A stretch of DNA of 64,000 nt from Sedimenticola hydrogenitrophicus (GTDB lineage: Bacteria; Pseudomonadota; Gammaproteobacteria; Chromatiales; Chromatiaceae). Below, piece by piece: positions 51,433 to 62,634 of the stretch. Location: positions 1 through 64,000 of the forward strand of contig NZ_JAQGEI010000028.1 of the NCBI RefSeq assembly GCF_029017505.1, in the 5' to 3' direction. The position numbers and the translations under genes were made by a program. The stretch's first letter is position 1, and each line of letters starts with the position of its first letter. Under the pieces are notes generated by a model that had not been told where the DNA came from, ran no database searches, and saw nothing but the letters and a program-made list of their open reading frames with translations.

Positions 51433-52154
51433 ACCCCAGTTTCAAAATCGACGGCGTGACGGTTCCGTTCGAGGCGGGTCAGAGCATCATGGAGGCCGCC
51501 CTGGCGGCCAAGATCTATATTCCGCATCTCTGCCACAACCCGGAATTCCATCCCCACGGCAGTTGCCGGCTCTGCTGCGTCACCGCCGATGGCCGCAGCG
51601 TCGCCGCCTGCACCACCCCGGCACTCGACGGCATGGAGGTGGCCAACGAGACCCATGAGATCACCACCCAGCGACGCCTGCTGCTGAAGCTGCTGTTCGT
51701 GGAGGGCAATCACGTCTGCCCCGCCTGCGAGAAGAGCGGGGCCTGCCAGCTGCAGGCGGTGGCCTATCACTGCGGCATGCTGGCACCGGAGTTCGTGCAC
51801 TTCTATCCGCGGCGCGCGGTGGACGCCTCCCACCCCGAGACCATTATCGACTTCAACCGCTGCATCCTCTGCGAACTCTGCGTCAGGGCCAGCCGCGAGT
51901 ATGACAAGAAGGGGGTGTTCAGCATCGGCGGCCGCGGTATCCAGGCCCATCTGATGATCAACTCCGCCAGCGGAAAACTGGGCGACTCCCACTTCAGCGC
52001 CGCCGACAAGGCGGCCCGGGTCTGCCCGGTGGGGGCCATCCTGCCCAAACACCGGGGTTACGAGGTGCCCATCGGCAAGCGGCTGTACGACCAGGAGTCG
52101 ATCAGCCAGGTCGGCGACGTGGCCGCACACCAGGAGCGCGACCATGGTGAATAA
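51429..52154 (+). CDS. hoxU: HoxU, iron-sulfur subunit of NAD-reducing hydrogenase
   Basis: This 241-residue protein resembles the N-terminal part of NuoG: a [2Fe-2S] domain (CHNPEFHPHGSCRLCCVT, about 37-54), CTTPALDG (about 65), a His/Cys cluster (HVCPACEKSGACQLQ, about 96) and a ferredoxin-type CILCELCVRAS (about 147) with a later C-P near VCPVGAI. It bridges electrons between HoxY and HoxF. The ATG overlaps the hoxF stop (ATGA). Confidence 0.93.
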   Translation: MNPSFKIDGVTVPFEAGQSIMEAALAAKIYIPHLCHNPEFHPHGSCRLCCVTADGRSVAACTTPALDGMEVANETHEITTQRRLLLKLLFVEGNHVCPACEKSGACQLQAVAYHCGMLAPEFVHFYPRRAVDASHPETIIDFNRCILCELCVRASREYDKKGVFSIGGRGIQAHLMINSASGKLGDSHFSAADKAARVCPVGAILPKHRGYEVPIGKRLYDQESISQVGDVAAHQERDHGE

Positions 52155-52683
52155 GGTCCGGATCGCCACCGCCTCCCTGGCCGGCTGTTTCGGCTGTCAC
52201 ATGTCTCTGCTGGATATCGATGAGCGGCTGATCGAGCTGGTCGCGCAAATAGAGTTTGACCGCACCCCACTGACCGACATCAAGCAGATCGGCAGCTGCG
52301 ATGTGGGGCTGATCGAGGGCGGCGTCTGCAATGCCGAGAATGTGGAGGTGCTGAAGGCGTTCCGCCGCCACTGCAACATCCTGGTGGCGGTCGGGGCCTG
52401 CGCCATCAATGGCGGCGTGCCGGCCATGCGCAACCAGTACTCGCTGGCGGAGTGCCTGGAGGAGGCTTATCTTAGCGGCAGCGGCATCGACAACCCGCAG
52501 ATCCCCAGCGATCCGGAACTGCCGCTGCTGCTGAATCAGGTGCACCCGGTCCACGACGTGGTTTGGATAGACTATTTCCTGCCCGGCTGCCCCCCCTCCG
52601 CCGATACCCTGTTCACTTTTCTGGGGGAGCTGCTCTCCGGCCAGCCGATCCAGTTCGCCTACCGCCAGATCCGTTATGACTGA
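52144..52683 (+). CDS. hoxY: HoxY, small subunit of NAD-reducing [NiFe] hydrogenase
   Basis: This 179-residue protein carries the proximal [4Fe-4S] ligands of the hydrogenase small subunit: SLAGCFGCHMSLLD (about 11), GVCNAEN (about 60), GACAINGG (about 82) and LPGCPP (about 150). It has no Tat signal, as expected for a cytoplasmic group 3d-type enzyme. It starts 11 bp before the hoxU stop with GGAG upstream and overlaps hoxH by 8 bp. Confidence 0.95.
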   Translation: MVNKVRIATASLAGCFGCHMSLLDIDERLIELVAQIEFDRTPLTDIKQIGSCDVGLIEGGVCNAENVEVLKAFRRHCNILVAVGACAINGGVPAMRNQYSLAECLEEAYLSGSGIDNPQIPSDPELPLLLNQVHPVHDVVWIDYFLPGCPPSADTLFTFLGELLSGQPIQFAYRQIRYD

Positions 52684-54196
52684 ACCCATTATGACTGAAC
52701 AAGACCCCATCGATATCAGCCGCCTGGAGACGGCGGAACACCCGCAGACCCTGCGGCGCATCGCCATCGAACCCCTGAGCCGGGTGGAGGGACACGGCAA
52801 GGTGACCCTGCTGCTGGACGATGACAACCGCATCCGCCAGGCGCGCCTGCACATCGTCGAGTTCCGGGGCTTCGAGAAATTCATCCAGGGACGCCCCTAC
52901 TGGGAGCTGCCGGTGCTGGTGCAGCGGCTGTGCGGCATCTGCCCGGTCAGCCATCACCTGGCGGCGGGCAAGGCGATCGACCAACTGGCCGGCGTGGACC
53001 GGCTGACGCCCACCGCCGAGAAGGTGCGCCGGCTGATGCACTATGGCCAGATCCTGCAGTCCCACGCCCTGCACTTCTTCCACCTCGCCTCGCCCGACCT
53101 GCTGTTCGGGTTCGACAGCGACGTCAGCCGACGCAATGTGGTCGGCCTGATCGAGCGACACCCGGACCTGGCCAGGCAAGGGGTGCTGCTGCGCAAATTT
53201 GGCCAGGAGGTGATCCGGGTCACCGCCGGCAAGCGCATCCACGGCACCTGCGCCATCCCGGGCGGGGTGAACAAGTCGTTGGAGCGCAGCGAACGGGACT
53301 ATCTGCAACAGGATATCGGCCAGATGATCGCCTGGGGGGAGGCGGCGCTGGCGCTGGCGCGGAACCTGTTCCTGGCGGCACGGGAGCAGCATCGCCGCTT
53401 CGCCCGCATCGACACCCCGATGCTGAGCCTGTGCCGCACCGACGGCGCGCTGGAGCTCTACCACGGCGAGCTGCGGGCCGTCGCTCCCGACGGCGCCAAG
53501 CTGCTGGAGCGGATCGACCCACGGGACTACCACCGGCACATCCGCGAACAGGTCAAGTCCTGGAGCTACATGAAGTTCCCCTATCTGCAGCAGTTGGGCC
53601 CGGAGGTGGGCGCCTATCGGGTCGGTCCCCTGGCGCGGCTCAACACCTGCGACTTCATCGACACCCCGTTGGCAGAGCTGGCGCGGATCGAGTTCCGCGC
53701 CCTGGAGCCGGGCGGCCTGGTGCAATCCACCCTCGCCTATCACTGGGCACGCATGATCGAGCTGCTGCACTGCGCCGAGAAGATCGAGCAGCTGCTGGCC
53801 GACCCCGACCTGCTGGGCGGCGAGCTGAGGCAAACCGGCGAGATGCGGCCGCGCGGCATCGGCGTCATCGAGGCGCCCCGCGGCACCCTGATCCACGACT
53901 ACGAGATCAATCCGGACGGCCTGGTCACGCGGGCCAACCTGATCGTCTCCACTACCCACAACAACCGCGCCATGAATGAGTCGGTGCGCACGGTGGCGGC
54001 CGATCTATTCGACGGCCGGGAGATCAGCGAAGGTATGTTGAACAGTATCGAGGTGGCGGTGCGTGCCTACGACCCCTGTCTCTCCTGCGCCACCCATGCC
54101 CTGGGCAAGATGCCGCTGGTGATTGAATTGCAGGCGCCGGATGGACACATCGTCGACCGCCTGATCAAGGACACCCGGGGTGAACTGAGCCGGTGA
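52676..54196 (+). CDS. hoxH: HoxH, large subunit of NAD-reducing [NiFe] hydrogenase
   Basis: This 506-residue subunit carries the Ni-Fe site: the N-terminal pair RLCGICPVSHH (about 84-94) and the C-terminal pair DPCLSCATHA (about 463). RVEGHGKVTL (about 38) is the conserved N-terminal motif. Residues after ATHA form a C-terminal extension of about 35 residues that a HoxW-type endopeptidase would remove. ATG 52676 overlaps hoxY; an in-frame ATG at 52691 is possible. hoxFUYH together make a soluble bidirectional-type enzyme that couples H2 with NAD(H). Confidence 0.95.
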   Translation: MTEPIMTEQDPIDISRLETAEHPQTLRRIAIEPLSRVEGHGKVTLLLDDDNRIRQARLHIVEFRGFEKFIQGRPYWELPVLVQRLCGICPVSHHLAAGKAIDQLAGVDRLTPTAEKVRRLMHYGQILQSHALHFFHLASPDLLFGFDSDVSRRNVVGLIERHPDLARQGVLLRKFGQEVIRVTAGKRIHGTCAIPGGVNKSLERSERDYLQQDIGQMIAWGEAALALARNLFLAAREQHRRFARIDTPMLSLCRTDGALELYHGELRAVAPDGAKLLERIDPRDYHRHIREQVKSWSYMKFPYLQQLGPEVGAYRVGPLARLNTCDFIDTPLAELARIEFRALEPGGLVQSTLAYHWARMIELLHCAEKIEQLLADPDLLGGELRQTGEMRPRGIGVIEAPRGTLIHDYEINPDGLVTRANLIVSTTHNNRAMNESVRTVAADLFDGREISEGMLNSIEVAVRAYDPCLSCATHALGKMPLVIELQAPDGHIVDRLIKDTRGELSR

Positions 54197-54705
54197 GCAG
54201 AGCGCCGATTGCTGTCATCGGCTACGGCAACCCCTCCCGGGGGGATGACGCCCTGGGTCCCGAGTTGCTGGAACGGCTGGGGGAGGCGGCGGCCGGGATC
54301 GAGCCCGGCTGCTACGAACCCATCACCGATTTCCAGCTGCAGATCGAACACGTCACCGATCTGCAGCGGCGCGAGCTGCTGCTGTTTGTCGACGCCTCGG
54401 TGACGGCCCGGCCACCGTTCGAGTTCTTCCGCCTTACCCCGCACCGGGACCACAGCTACAGCAGCCACAGCCTGAGCCCGGCCACCCTGCTGTCGGTGTA
54501 CCAGGAGGTCTATAAGACCGCGCCGCCACCCGCCTTCCTGCTCGCCATTTCCGGTTACCGGTTTGAATTGGGCGAACCCCTGTGCCAGCAGACGGCCGCC
54601 CATCTGGCGCGTGCGGTTGATTTTGTCCGGGGTTTACTGGCGCAGCCGAACGGGACGTTCTGGAATGCGCAGGTGGATTTGATGGCCAGGCCGTTTGAAG
54701 TTTGA
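54193..54705 (+). CDS. hoxW: HoxW, hydrogenase maturation endopeptidase
   Basis: This 170-residue protein is a nickel-dependent maturation protease: VIGYGNPSRGDDALGPEL (about 8-25, with the nickel-binding Asp), the segment LLLFVDASVTA (about 60-70), and the conserved histidine in SYSSHSLSP (about 92-100). It cleaves the C-terminal extension of HoxH. It starts at GTG overlapping the hoxH stop (GTGA). Its last codons and stop lie within an 8-bp tandem repeat (54693-54724). Confidence 0.93.
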   Translation: MSRAPIAVIGYGNPSRGDDALGPELLERLGEAAAGIEPGCYEPITDFQLQIEHVTDLQRRELLLFVDASVTARPPFEFFRLTPHRDHSYSSHSLSPATLLSVYQEVYKTAPPPAFLLAISGYRFELGEPLCQQTAAHLARAVDFVRGLLAQPNGTFWNAQVDLMARPFEV

Positions 54706-54793
54706 AGTTTGAAGTTTGAAGTTTTGTAGGGTGGATAAGCCGGTAGGCGCATCCACCATTGCTACGGTGGATGCGCAAGCTTATCCACCCTAC
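54693..54793. repeat. 8-bp tandem repeat and palindrome after hoxW
   Basis: GAAGTTTG occurs about four times in tandem (54693-54724), including the hoxW stop codon. It is followed by the palindrome 54726-54793: GTAGGGTGGATAAGCCGGTA ... GGTGGATGCGC ... CTTATCCACCCTAC, a member of the family at 57550-57661, 60133 and 62215. It sits between convergent hoxW and clpB and could act as a bidirectional terminator. Confidence 0.8.
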
Positions 54794-54849
54794 AGTACTT
54801 TTGGGTGGAAGGATTCCAAGACCGTCGGCGGCAGGGATGCCGCCGCTGC

Positions 54850-57426
<2,577 letters not shown>

Positions 57427-57549
57427 GAAAATTACTCCGATAAAATCTAAGGTTACTCAGCAGATGGGGCACCCGATATCGAAATTCAACTGAAAATTCA
57501 TATTGCTACACTGCCCTCGTGGCCATCCAGGATGGCCTGCACCAGTTTC

Positions 57550-57661
57550 GTAGGGTGGATAAGCGACAGCGCATGCCATCCTCTGGTCCGTAAACGGTAC
57601 ATCCATGTACCACTCCTCACCGCGGCAATGGTGGATGCGCCTACCGGCTTATCCACCCTAC
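57550..57661. repeat. Palindromic repeat (GTAGGGTGGATAAGC family)
   Basis: The left arm GTAGGGTGGATAAGC and the right arm GCTTATCCACCCTAC are perfect. The middle part contains GGTGGATGCGCCTACC. It lies between plsC and clpB on the minus strand. Copies are at 54726-54793, 60133 and 62215. Confidence 0.8.
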
Positions 57662-57689
57662 AAAAGTACTTTATCAAATTGAAGTAGCA

Positions 57690-58376
57690 CTAACGGCCAT
57701 CGAGGATGGCCTGCACCAGGGCGTGCAGCTGATCCCGGCCCCACTCCTCGGGATAGATGGGGGAGCTGGCCCGGATCCTGGCCCGGCTGCGCAACAACAC
57801 CCCGCCGATCACACCGCCGGCACCGCGGATGCCGTTGATGCGATGGGGGATGATCGGTGCCCCGGTGATCTGGGAGAGGCGGATGGCGCCGGCCTTGATG
57901 CGCCGCGGCGGATCACTGTCCAGATGGATCCGGCCGTGGGGAAACAGCGCCACCACCTCGCCGCTACGCAGACAGCGCAACGCCTCGCGCAGCGCCTGCT
58001 CCGGTTTCTTCTCCCGGTCAACCGGGATACAGCCGACCGCCCGGAACAGCCAGGTCAGGCCGAACCGCTCATACTCCTCGCGGGCGATGACGAAGCGCAG
58101 CGGCCGCCGCGCCGAAGCCAGCAGCAGCAAGGGATCGAGACCGGAGACATGATTGGCCACCACGATCGCCGGGCCGCGCCGTGGCAGGCGCAGTCCGATC
58201 AGGTTGAGCCGGTGGTAGCGGTAACAGAAGAGGCGGATGAGCCCATCCAGCAGATTCACCCAGGCGTGCCCCCAGTCGACCCGGTTGGCGCGGCGGCAGG
58301 CCCGGTAGAGCCGATAGAACAGCCACAGCAGCAGGACTAGCAGGAAGAATGAAACGGCAACAGCGAAAGACGACAT
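57690..58376 (-). CDS. PlsC-like 1-acylglycerol-3-phosphate O-acyltransferase
   Basis: This 228-residue membrane-associated protein has an N-terminal helix (about 5-22) and the acyltransferase motif NHVSGLDP (HX4D, about 76-83), then FVIAREEYERFG (about 95-106), RAVGCIPVDRE (about 112) and VALFPHGRIH (about 143). It would acylate lysophosphatidate or a related lipid. GGGAGG sets the start. It is probably single-gene, with a repeat between it and clpB. Confidence 0.85.
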   Translation of the reverse strand: MSSFAVAVSFFLLVLLLWLFYRLYRACRRANRVDWGHAWVNLLDGLIRLFCYRYHRLNLIGLRLPRRGPAIVVANHVSGLDPLLLLASARRPLRFVIAREEYERFGLTWLFRAVGCIPVDREKKPEQALREALRCLRSGEVVALFPHGRIHLDSDPPRRIKAGAIRLSQITGAPIIPHRINGIRGAGGVIGGVLLRSRARIRASSPIYPEEWGRDQLHALVQAILDGR

Positions 58377-58763
58377 GGCCTCCCCATGAAATTAGCCGCG
58401 AATACACGCAATTGGCCATATATGGTAACTACTTACCCCTAAGCGCACCACGGAGACACGGAGAGGAATCGAGAGGTGTCGGAGTCAAGCCGCGTATTTC
58501 CGTGAATCGAGCGATCCACTCAGAGCGGCTTGACTCCGACACCTGCGCGCGATTCGAATGCCCCACCCCTCTGGCACCCACAAAACCACCGGAGGGGATT
58601 GTAGCGCGGTAGGATGCGGTGAGTAACACGAACCGCATCATGTCTTGTCGCCGCGACTGATGCGGTTCGCAAGCTCACCAGCATCCTACATCCGTGCTTA
58701 TCGCAATAGCCCGGTAGAGTGGCACGAAGTACGTGCCCTACTGAATCGCGATTTCACCCTCTT
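58377..58763. repeat. Intergenic region with several palindromic repeats
   Basis: A sequence similar to the MITE end (GTAACTACTTACCCC) lies at 58426-58440. A perfect 20-bp inverted repeat pairs 58474-58493 (AGGTGTCGGAGTCAAGCCGC) with 58525-58544. A GTAGGATGCGGTGAG palindrome occupies 58609-58689, and GTAGAGTGGCACG-AAGTA-CGTGCCCTAC lies at 58714-58741. No gene is seen. Confidence 0.75.
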
Positions 58764-59288
58764 TTACTTCCTCGACTTACCGCCCTTCTGATAGACCTTG
58801 CGCTGGAACAGGTCGGTGCGCCGGCTTACCACCCGGTCGATGAACAGCAGGCCGTCGAGATGATCCAGTTCGTGCTGTACGGCGCGCGCCTCGTAACCCT
58901 CCATCTCATACTCCAGCGGCTTGCCCCAGGGATCCTGGGCGCGGATGCGGATGTGGGTGGCGCGGATCACGTTGCCGGTGTAATCGGGCACCGACAGACA
59001 ACCCTCGCGGCCCATCTCGAAGCCGTCCCAGTGGGTGATCTCGGGATTCACCAGGATCATGTAACCATGATTGGGCACCGGCTTGCGGGTATTGGAGACA
59101 TCGACGATCACCACCCGCAGGAGGCGGCCCACCTGGGGGGCGGCGATACCCACCGCGGCAGGGCCGTCGCGGCGGGTCTGCTCCAGTTCATCGATAAAGG
59201 CGCGCAGTTCATCATCGAATTGTTCGACCGGCTCGGATACCTGCTTCAGCCGCTCGTCGGGTATTTTCAGTATTTCCAGAACGGCCAT
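58764..59288 (-). CDS. def: Def, peptide deformylase
   Basis: This 174-residue enzyme has the three deformylase motifs GIAAPQVG (about 48-55), EGCLSVP (about 94-100) and HELDHLDG (about 138-145), whose Cys and two His bind the catalytic metal. It removes the N-formyl group from nascent proteins. It starts 2 bp after the GcvR-like gene, so the two are translationally coupled. The C-terminus is basic (QKGGKSRK). Confidence 0.96.
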   Translation of the reverse strand: MAVLEILKIPDERLKQVSEPVEQFDDELRAFIDELEQTRRDGPAAVGIAAPQVGRLLRVVIVDVSNTRKPVPNHGYMILVNPEITHWDGFEMGREGCLSVPDYTGNVIRATHIRIRAQDPWGKPLEYEMEGYEARAVQHELDHLDGLLFIDRVVSRRTDLFQRKVYQKGGKSRK

Positions 59289-59290
59289 GG

Positions 59291-59797
59291 TTATCCAATC
59301 AGGGTCTCTATGGGCGAAACATGCACGTCGATATCGCCCAGGTTGTCCAGTGCCGCCTCCAGGGTCTCCAGCGGCAGGTCGGCATAGCCCTGGATGTGCA
59401 TGATGTAGACCGGCCGCTCACTGGAGCCGGCCACATCCGACTCCAGCTCCAGAATATTGAATCCGTGCTCCGCCAGCACCGCCGTTACCTGGGCGACGAT
59501 GCCGGCCCGGTCGGCCCCGACCACCCGCACCTGGATATTGGGGACCACGTGCTGATGCAGGGATCCGGCGATGTCATCCACATGCATGTGCAGCCCCAGC
59601 GCATCGGCCACCGGCTGCAGTACCGGTTCCACCGCCCCCTCGCCGGTGACCATCATCATGATGGTGAAATTACCCCCCAGCCGGATCATCGAGGTCTCAC
59701 CCAGATTCCAGCCCGCCCGGTACAGGGCATTGGTCACCCGTCCGACGATCCCGGGCCGGTCGGCGCCGACCAGTGTCAGCATTTTCCAGTCACTCAT
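59291..59797 (-). CDS. gcvR: GcvR-like ACT-domain regulatory protein
   Basis: This 168-residue protein has two ACT domains: LTLVGADRPGIVGRVTNALY (about 7-26) and VRVVGADRAGIVAQVTAVLA (about 91-110). Proteins of this kind bind amino acids and act as regulators; in E. coli GcvR restrains GcvA. The ATG at 59797 follows GGGAGAAG. An open extension upstream crosses a palindromic repeat. Assignment to GcvR is by domain pattern and size, not by visible target. Confidence 0.78.
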   Translation of the reverse strand: MSDWKMLTLVGADRPGIVGRVTNALYRAGWNLGETSMIRLGGNFTIMMMVTGEGAVEPVLQPVADALGLHMHVDDIAGSLHQHVVPNIQVRVVGADRAGIVAQVTAVLAEHGFNILELESDVAGSSERPVYIMHIQGYADLPLETLEAALDNLGDIDVHVSPIETLIG

Positions 59798-60285
59798 TTC
59801 TCTTCTCCCGTTGTTAAACGGATCATGTCTCAAAACCATCAAGGGGTCGGAGTCAAATTTGATCATGGAAACGGGGCATTTCATACGACAATGTCCCGCA
59901 AATTTGACTCCGACCCCTGCAGGACTGCCCGACCACCAATCGGTGGGTTACGGCGCGCGCACGGTGCAATGCAAACGGCCACCCTCCGCGCACGGCGCGC
60001 CTAACCCACCCTACAGGAGCTTTGTAGGATGAGGCGTGGCACAAGGATGTACCGGTTACTTGGTGGATGCGCTGTCGCTTATCCACCCTACACCCTCCTC
60101 GCCCCACCTCCGGTTTTTTGCCGGTCAGCGCCGTAGGGTGGATAAGCCGGTAGGCGCATCCACCATCAGCCGCCGCAAGCGTAGGGTGGGTTAGCGGCGC
60201 ACGGGCACGACACTTCCCGGCTGCGACAACGCCCGGGCGCCGCGTAACCCACCGAGCCCCCGACCACCAACCGCCGGGCCCAGGC
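59798..60285. repeat. Repeat cluster between gcvR and pgeF
   Basis: Positions 59843-59917 are a palindrome (GGGGTCGGAGTCAAATTTGA ends), an inverted relative of 15842-15915. Positions 59931-60091 (segment B) and 60133-60270 (segment A) are nearly identical to 62343-62502 and 62215-62351 respectively, but in the opposite order. A includes GTAGGGTGGATAAGCC and GTAGGGTGGGTTAGCGG units; B includes GGTGGGTTACGGCGCGCG and GGATGCGCTGTCGC units. No gene is seen. Confidence 0.85.
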
Positions 60286-61053
60286 TCACTCGATCCAGAT
60301 CAGCGATGCCATGCGTCCCGTCACGCCGTCGCGGCGATAGGAATAAAAGCGCCTGCTGTCGGTTACTGTACAGTAATCACCACCGCCGATGAAACCGACA
60401 CCCGCCCGCCGCAGCCGCAGCCGGGCCAGCTGGTAGATATCCGCCAGCCAGTGCCCCGGCCGGCCCGGACGGAACGCGTGGTCGGCCTGTGGATCGTCCT
60501 GCAGGAATCGCTCCCGTACCTCAGGTCCGACCTCAAAGGCGTCCGGGCCGATCGCCGGACCCAGCCATGCCAGCAGTTGCTCGGCGGAATCATCGAAACC
60601 GGCCAGCGCCGCCTCGATGACGCCATCGGCCAGACCGCGCCAGCCGGCATGCACCGCCGCCACGCGGCTGCCTGCGCGGTTACACAGCAGCAGGGGCAGG
60701 CAGTCGGCGGTCATCACCACGCATACCTGACCCGGCTGGCCGGTGATGCCGGCATCGGCTTCGCGGCTCTCCCCGGGGCTCTCCCCGGAACTCTCCCCGG
60801 CTCTGGCGCAATCCAGCACCCGGGTACCGTGCACCTGATCGAGCCAGACCGGGGCGGCGGGCAGCCGCGCCGCAGCCGCCAGCCGCCGGCGATTTTCCGC
60901 CACCGCCGCTGGGTCATCACCGACATGCTCGCCGAGGTTGAGGCTGTCGAACGGGGGCCGGCTCACCCCGCCCGAACGGGTGGAGATCACGGCGCGCACG
61001 CAGGCGGGGGCCGGCCAGTCCGGGATCAGCAGCTCCGGGGCCGCATCAGTCAT
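60286..61053 (-). CDS. pgeF: PgeF (YfiH family) peptidoglycan editing/laccase-domain protein
   Basis: This 255-residue multicopper-oxidase-like (laccase domain) protein has LDQVHGTRV (about 77), AVMTADCLPLLL (about 113-124, the motif Cys), VAAVHAGWRGLADGV (about 132-146) and a late GGGDYCTV (about 228), the metal-ligand positions of YfiH. PgeF is reported to remove wrongly placed amino acids from muropeptides; older annotation calls it a polyphenol oxidase. It overlaps rluD by 8 bp, a conserved gene pair. Confidence 0.93.
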   Translation of the reverse strand: MTDAAPELLIPDWPAPACVRAVISTRSGGVSRPPFDSLNLGEHVGDDPAAVAENRRRLAAAARLPAAPVWLDQVHGTRVLDCARAGESSGESPGESREADAGITGQPGQVCVVMTADCLPLLLCNRAGSRVAAVHAGWRGLADGVIEAALAGFDDSAEQLLAWLGPAIGPDAFEVGPEVRERFLQDDPQADHAFRPGRPGHWLADIYQLARLRLRRAGVGFIGGGDYCTVTDSRRFYSYRRDGVTGRMASLIWIE

Positions 61054-62005
61054 GCTTCAGGTCCTCCCGCAGCGCCTCCAGCAGCAGTTGCATATCCTCC
61101 GGCAGCGGCGACTCCCACTCCATCCACTCGCCCGACTCCGGATGGGTCAACCCCAGCTTGAGGGCGTGCAGGGCCTGGCGGCGGAAGCGGCGCAGCGCCT
61201 CGCGCAGCTGCTCCGAGGCGCCCGCCGGCTGGCGCAGCCGTCCGGCGTAGACCGGGTCACCCACCAGGGGATAACGCAGGTGGGCCATGTGGACACGGAT
61301 CTGGTGGGTCCGGCCGGTTTCCAGATTGATCTTCAGGTAGGTGTGGGCGCGGAAGCGCTCCAGTACCCGGTAGTGGGTGACCGCTTCCTTGCCGGCGCGG
61401 TGCACGGCCATCTTGATTCGCTGGGTCGGATGCCGGCCGATCGGTTCATCCACCGAGCCGCCCGCCGTCATCACCCCGGTCGCCACCGCCCGGTATTCGC
61501 GGTCGAACTCGCGGGCCTGCAGCTGTTCCACCAGCGCCTTATGGGCGGCCGGTGTGCGGGCGATCACCAGCAGGCCGGTGGTCTCCTTGTCGAGCCGGTG
61601 GATAATCCCGGCCCTCGGCAGCTGGATCAGCTCCGGATCATGGTGCAACAGGGCGTTCTGCAGGGTGCCGTCGGGATTGCCGGCGGCCGGATGCACCACC
61701 AGCCCGGCCGGTTTGTTGATCAGGATGAGGGAGGCGTCCTCATAGACGATGTCCAGATCGATCGCCTGCGGCCGGCACTCCACCTGGTCCTCCAGGCGCG
61801 CCTCCAGCGCCACCCACTCGCCGCCCAGCACCTTGTCGCGGGGCCGGCAGGTTACCCCGTCCAGGGTCACCAGACCAGCCTTCACCCACTGCTGCAGACG
61901 GCTGCGGGAGTAATCCGGAAACAGCTGGGCCAATGCCTGATCCAGCCGTTTGCCGGCCAGTTCCACCCCCACCCGGGCAGTGTGATGTTCCACTCTTTCA
62001 GACAA
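61046..62005 (-). CDS. rluD: RluD, 23S rRNA pseudouridine(1911/1915/1917) synthase
   Basis: This 319-residue enzyme has an S4 RNA-binding domain (about 18-80) and a RsuA/RluD catalytic domain with HRLDKETTGLLV (about 137-148; D is the catalytic Asp), LETGRTHQIRVH (about 224) and VGDPVYAG (about 246). It modifies helix 69 of 23S rRNA. It starts at a TTG with GGGAG upstream and is followed by pgeF with an 8-bp overlap. It is opposite in direction to bamD, as in many gammaproteobacteria. Confidence 0.95.
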   Translation of the reverse strand: MSERVEHHTARVGVELAGKRLDQALAQLFPDYSRSRLQQWVKAGLVTLDGVTCRPRDKVLGGEWVALEARLEDQVECRPQAIDLDIVYEDASLILINKPAGLVVHPAAGNPDGTLQNALLHHDPELIQLPRAGIIHRLDKETTGLLVIARTPAAHKALVEQLQAREFDREYRAVATGVMTAGGSVDEPIGRHPTQRIKMAVHRAGKEAVTHYRVLERFRAHTYLKINLETGRTHQIRVHMAHLRYPLVGDPVYAGRLRQPAGASEQLREALRRFRRQALHALKLGLTHPESGEWMEWESPLPEDMQLLLEALREDLKHD

Positions 62006-62634
62006 AGCCGCCGCTCCCGCTGTTCATGCCGTTCACTCTCGTGGTCGAAAGGGGGCAGTTTAACCCATTCGGCCCCGCCGGGCTTCACCGAACGCACGGC
62101 TGGGTGCGATTCAAGCTGATGTGGGGAAGTGCCTAACATAATCATGTTATTACGAGCCCCCCGCTGCGCAGCCCTGGATCAAGGACAAACTCGCCACTGT
62201 CATTGAGAGGATCCGTAGGGTGGATAAGCCGGTAGGCGCATCCACCATCAGCCGCCGCAAGCGTAGGGTGGGTTAGCGGCGCACGGGCACGACACTGCCG
62301 GCTGCGACAACGCCCGGGCGCCGCGTAACCCACCGAGTCCCCGACCACCAATCGGTGGGTTACGGCGCGCGCAGGGTGCAATGCAAACGGCCACCCTCCG
62401 CGCACGGCGCGCCTAACCCACCCTACGGGAGCTTTTAGGATGAGGCGTGGCACAAGGATGTACCGTTTACTTGGTGGATGCGCTGTCGCTTATTCACCCT
62501 ACGTCTGCTTGACCAAACACTCAGGGGGATGGAGTCAGGCCACCCACCCCGTTCGGCAAAACGAGTCGTGTCGCCCAAGCGAAACCTTTCGGGTATACTT
62601 TTTGGCTCGAATCATCATCCAGTTACGATCGCTC
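62006..62634. repeat. Repeat cluster between rluD and bamD; bamD promoter region
   Basis: 62215-62351 (segment A) and 62343-62502 (segment B) are near-identical copies of 60133-60270 and 59931-60091. The final 130 bp are unique and contain a -10-like TATACT (62594-62599) 35 bp before the bamD ATG; no good -35 was seen. No gene is seen. Confidence 0.8.

Noticed and set aside
49624-54196. hoxF-hoxU as parts of respiratory complex I (nuoE/F/G)
   Set aside because: The adjacent small and large [NiFe] hydrogenase subunits and HoxW protease, and the fused NuoE-NuoF architecture, define a NAD-reducing hydrogenase.
59931-62502. Direct repeats that might suggest a CRISPR array
   Set aside because: Units are long, palindromic and not regularly spaced by unique spacers, and no cas gene is near.
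62440-62634. N-terminal extension of bamD by 65 codons
   Set aside because: It runs through a dispersed repeat and would remove the lipoprotein signal from the N-terminus.
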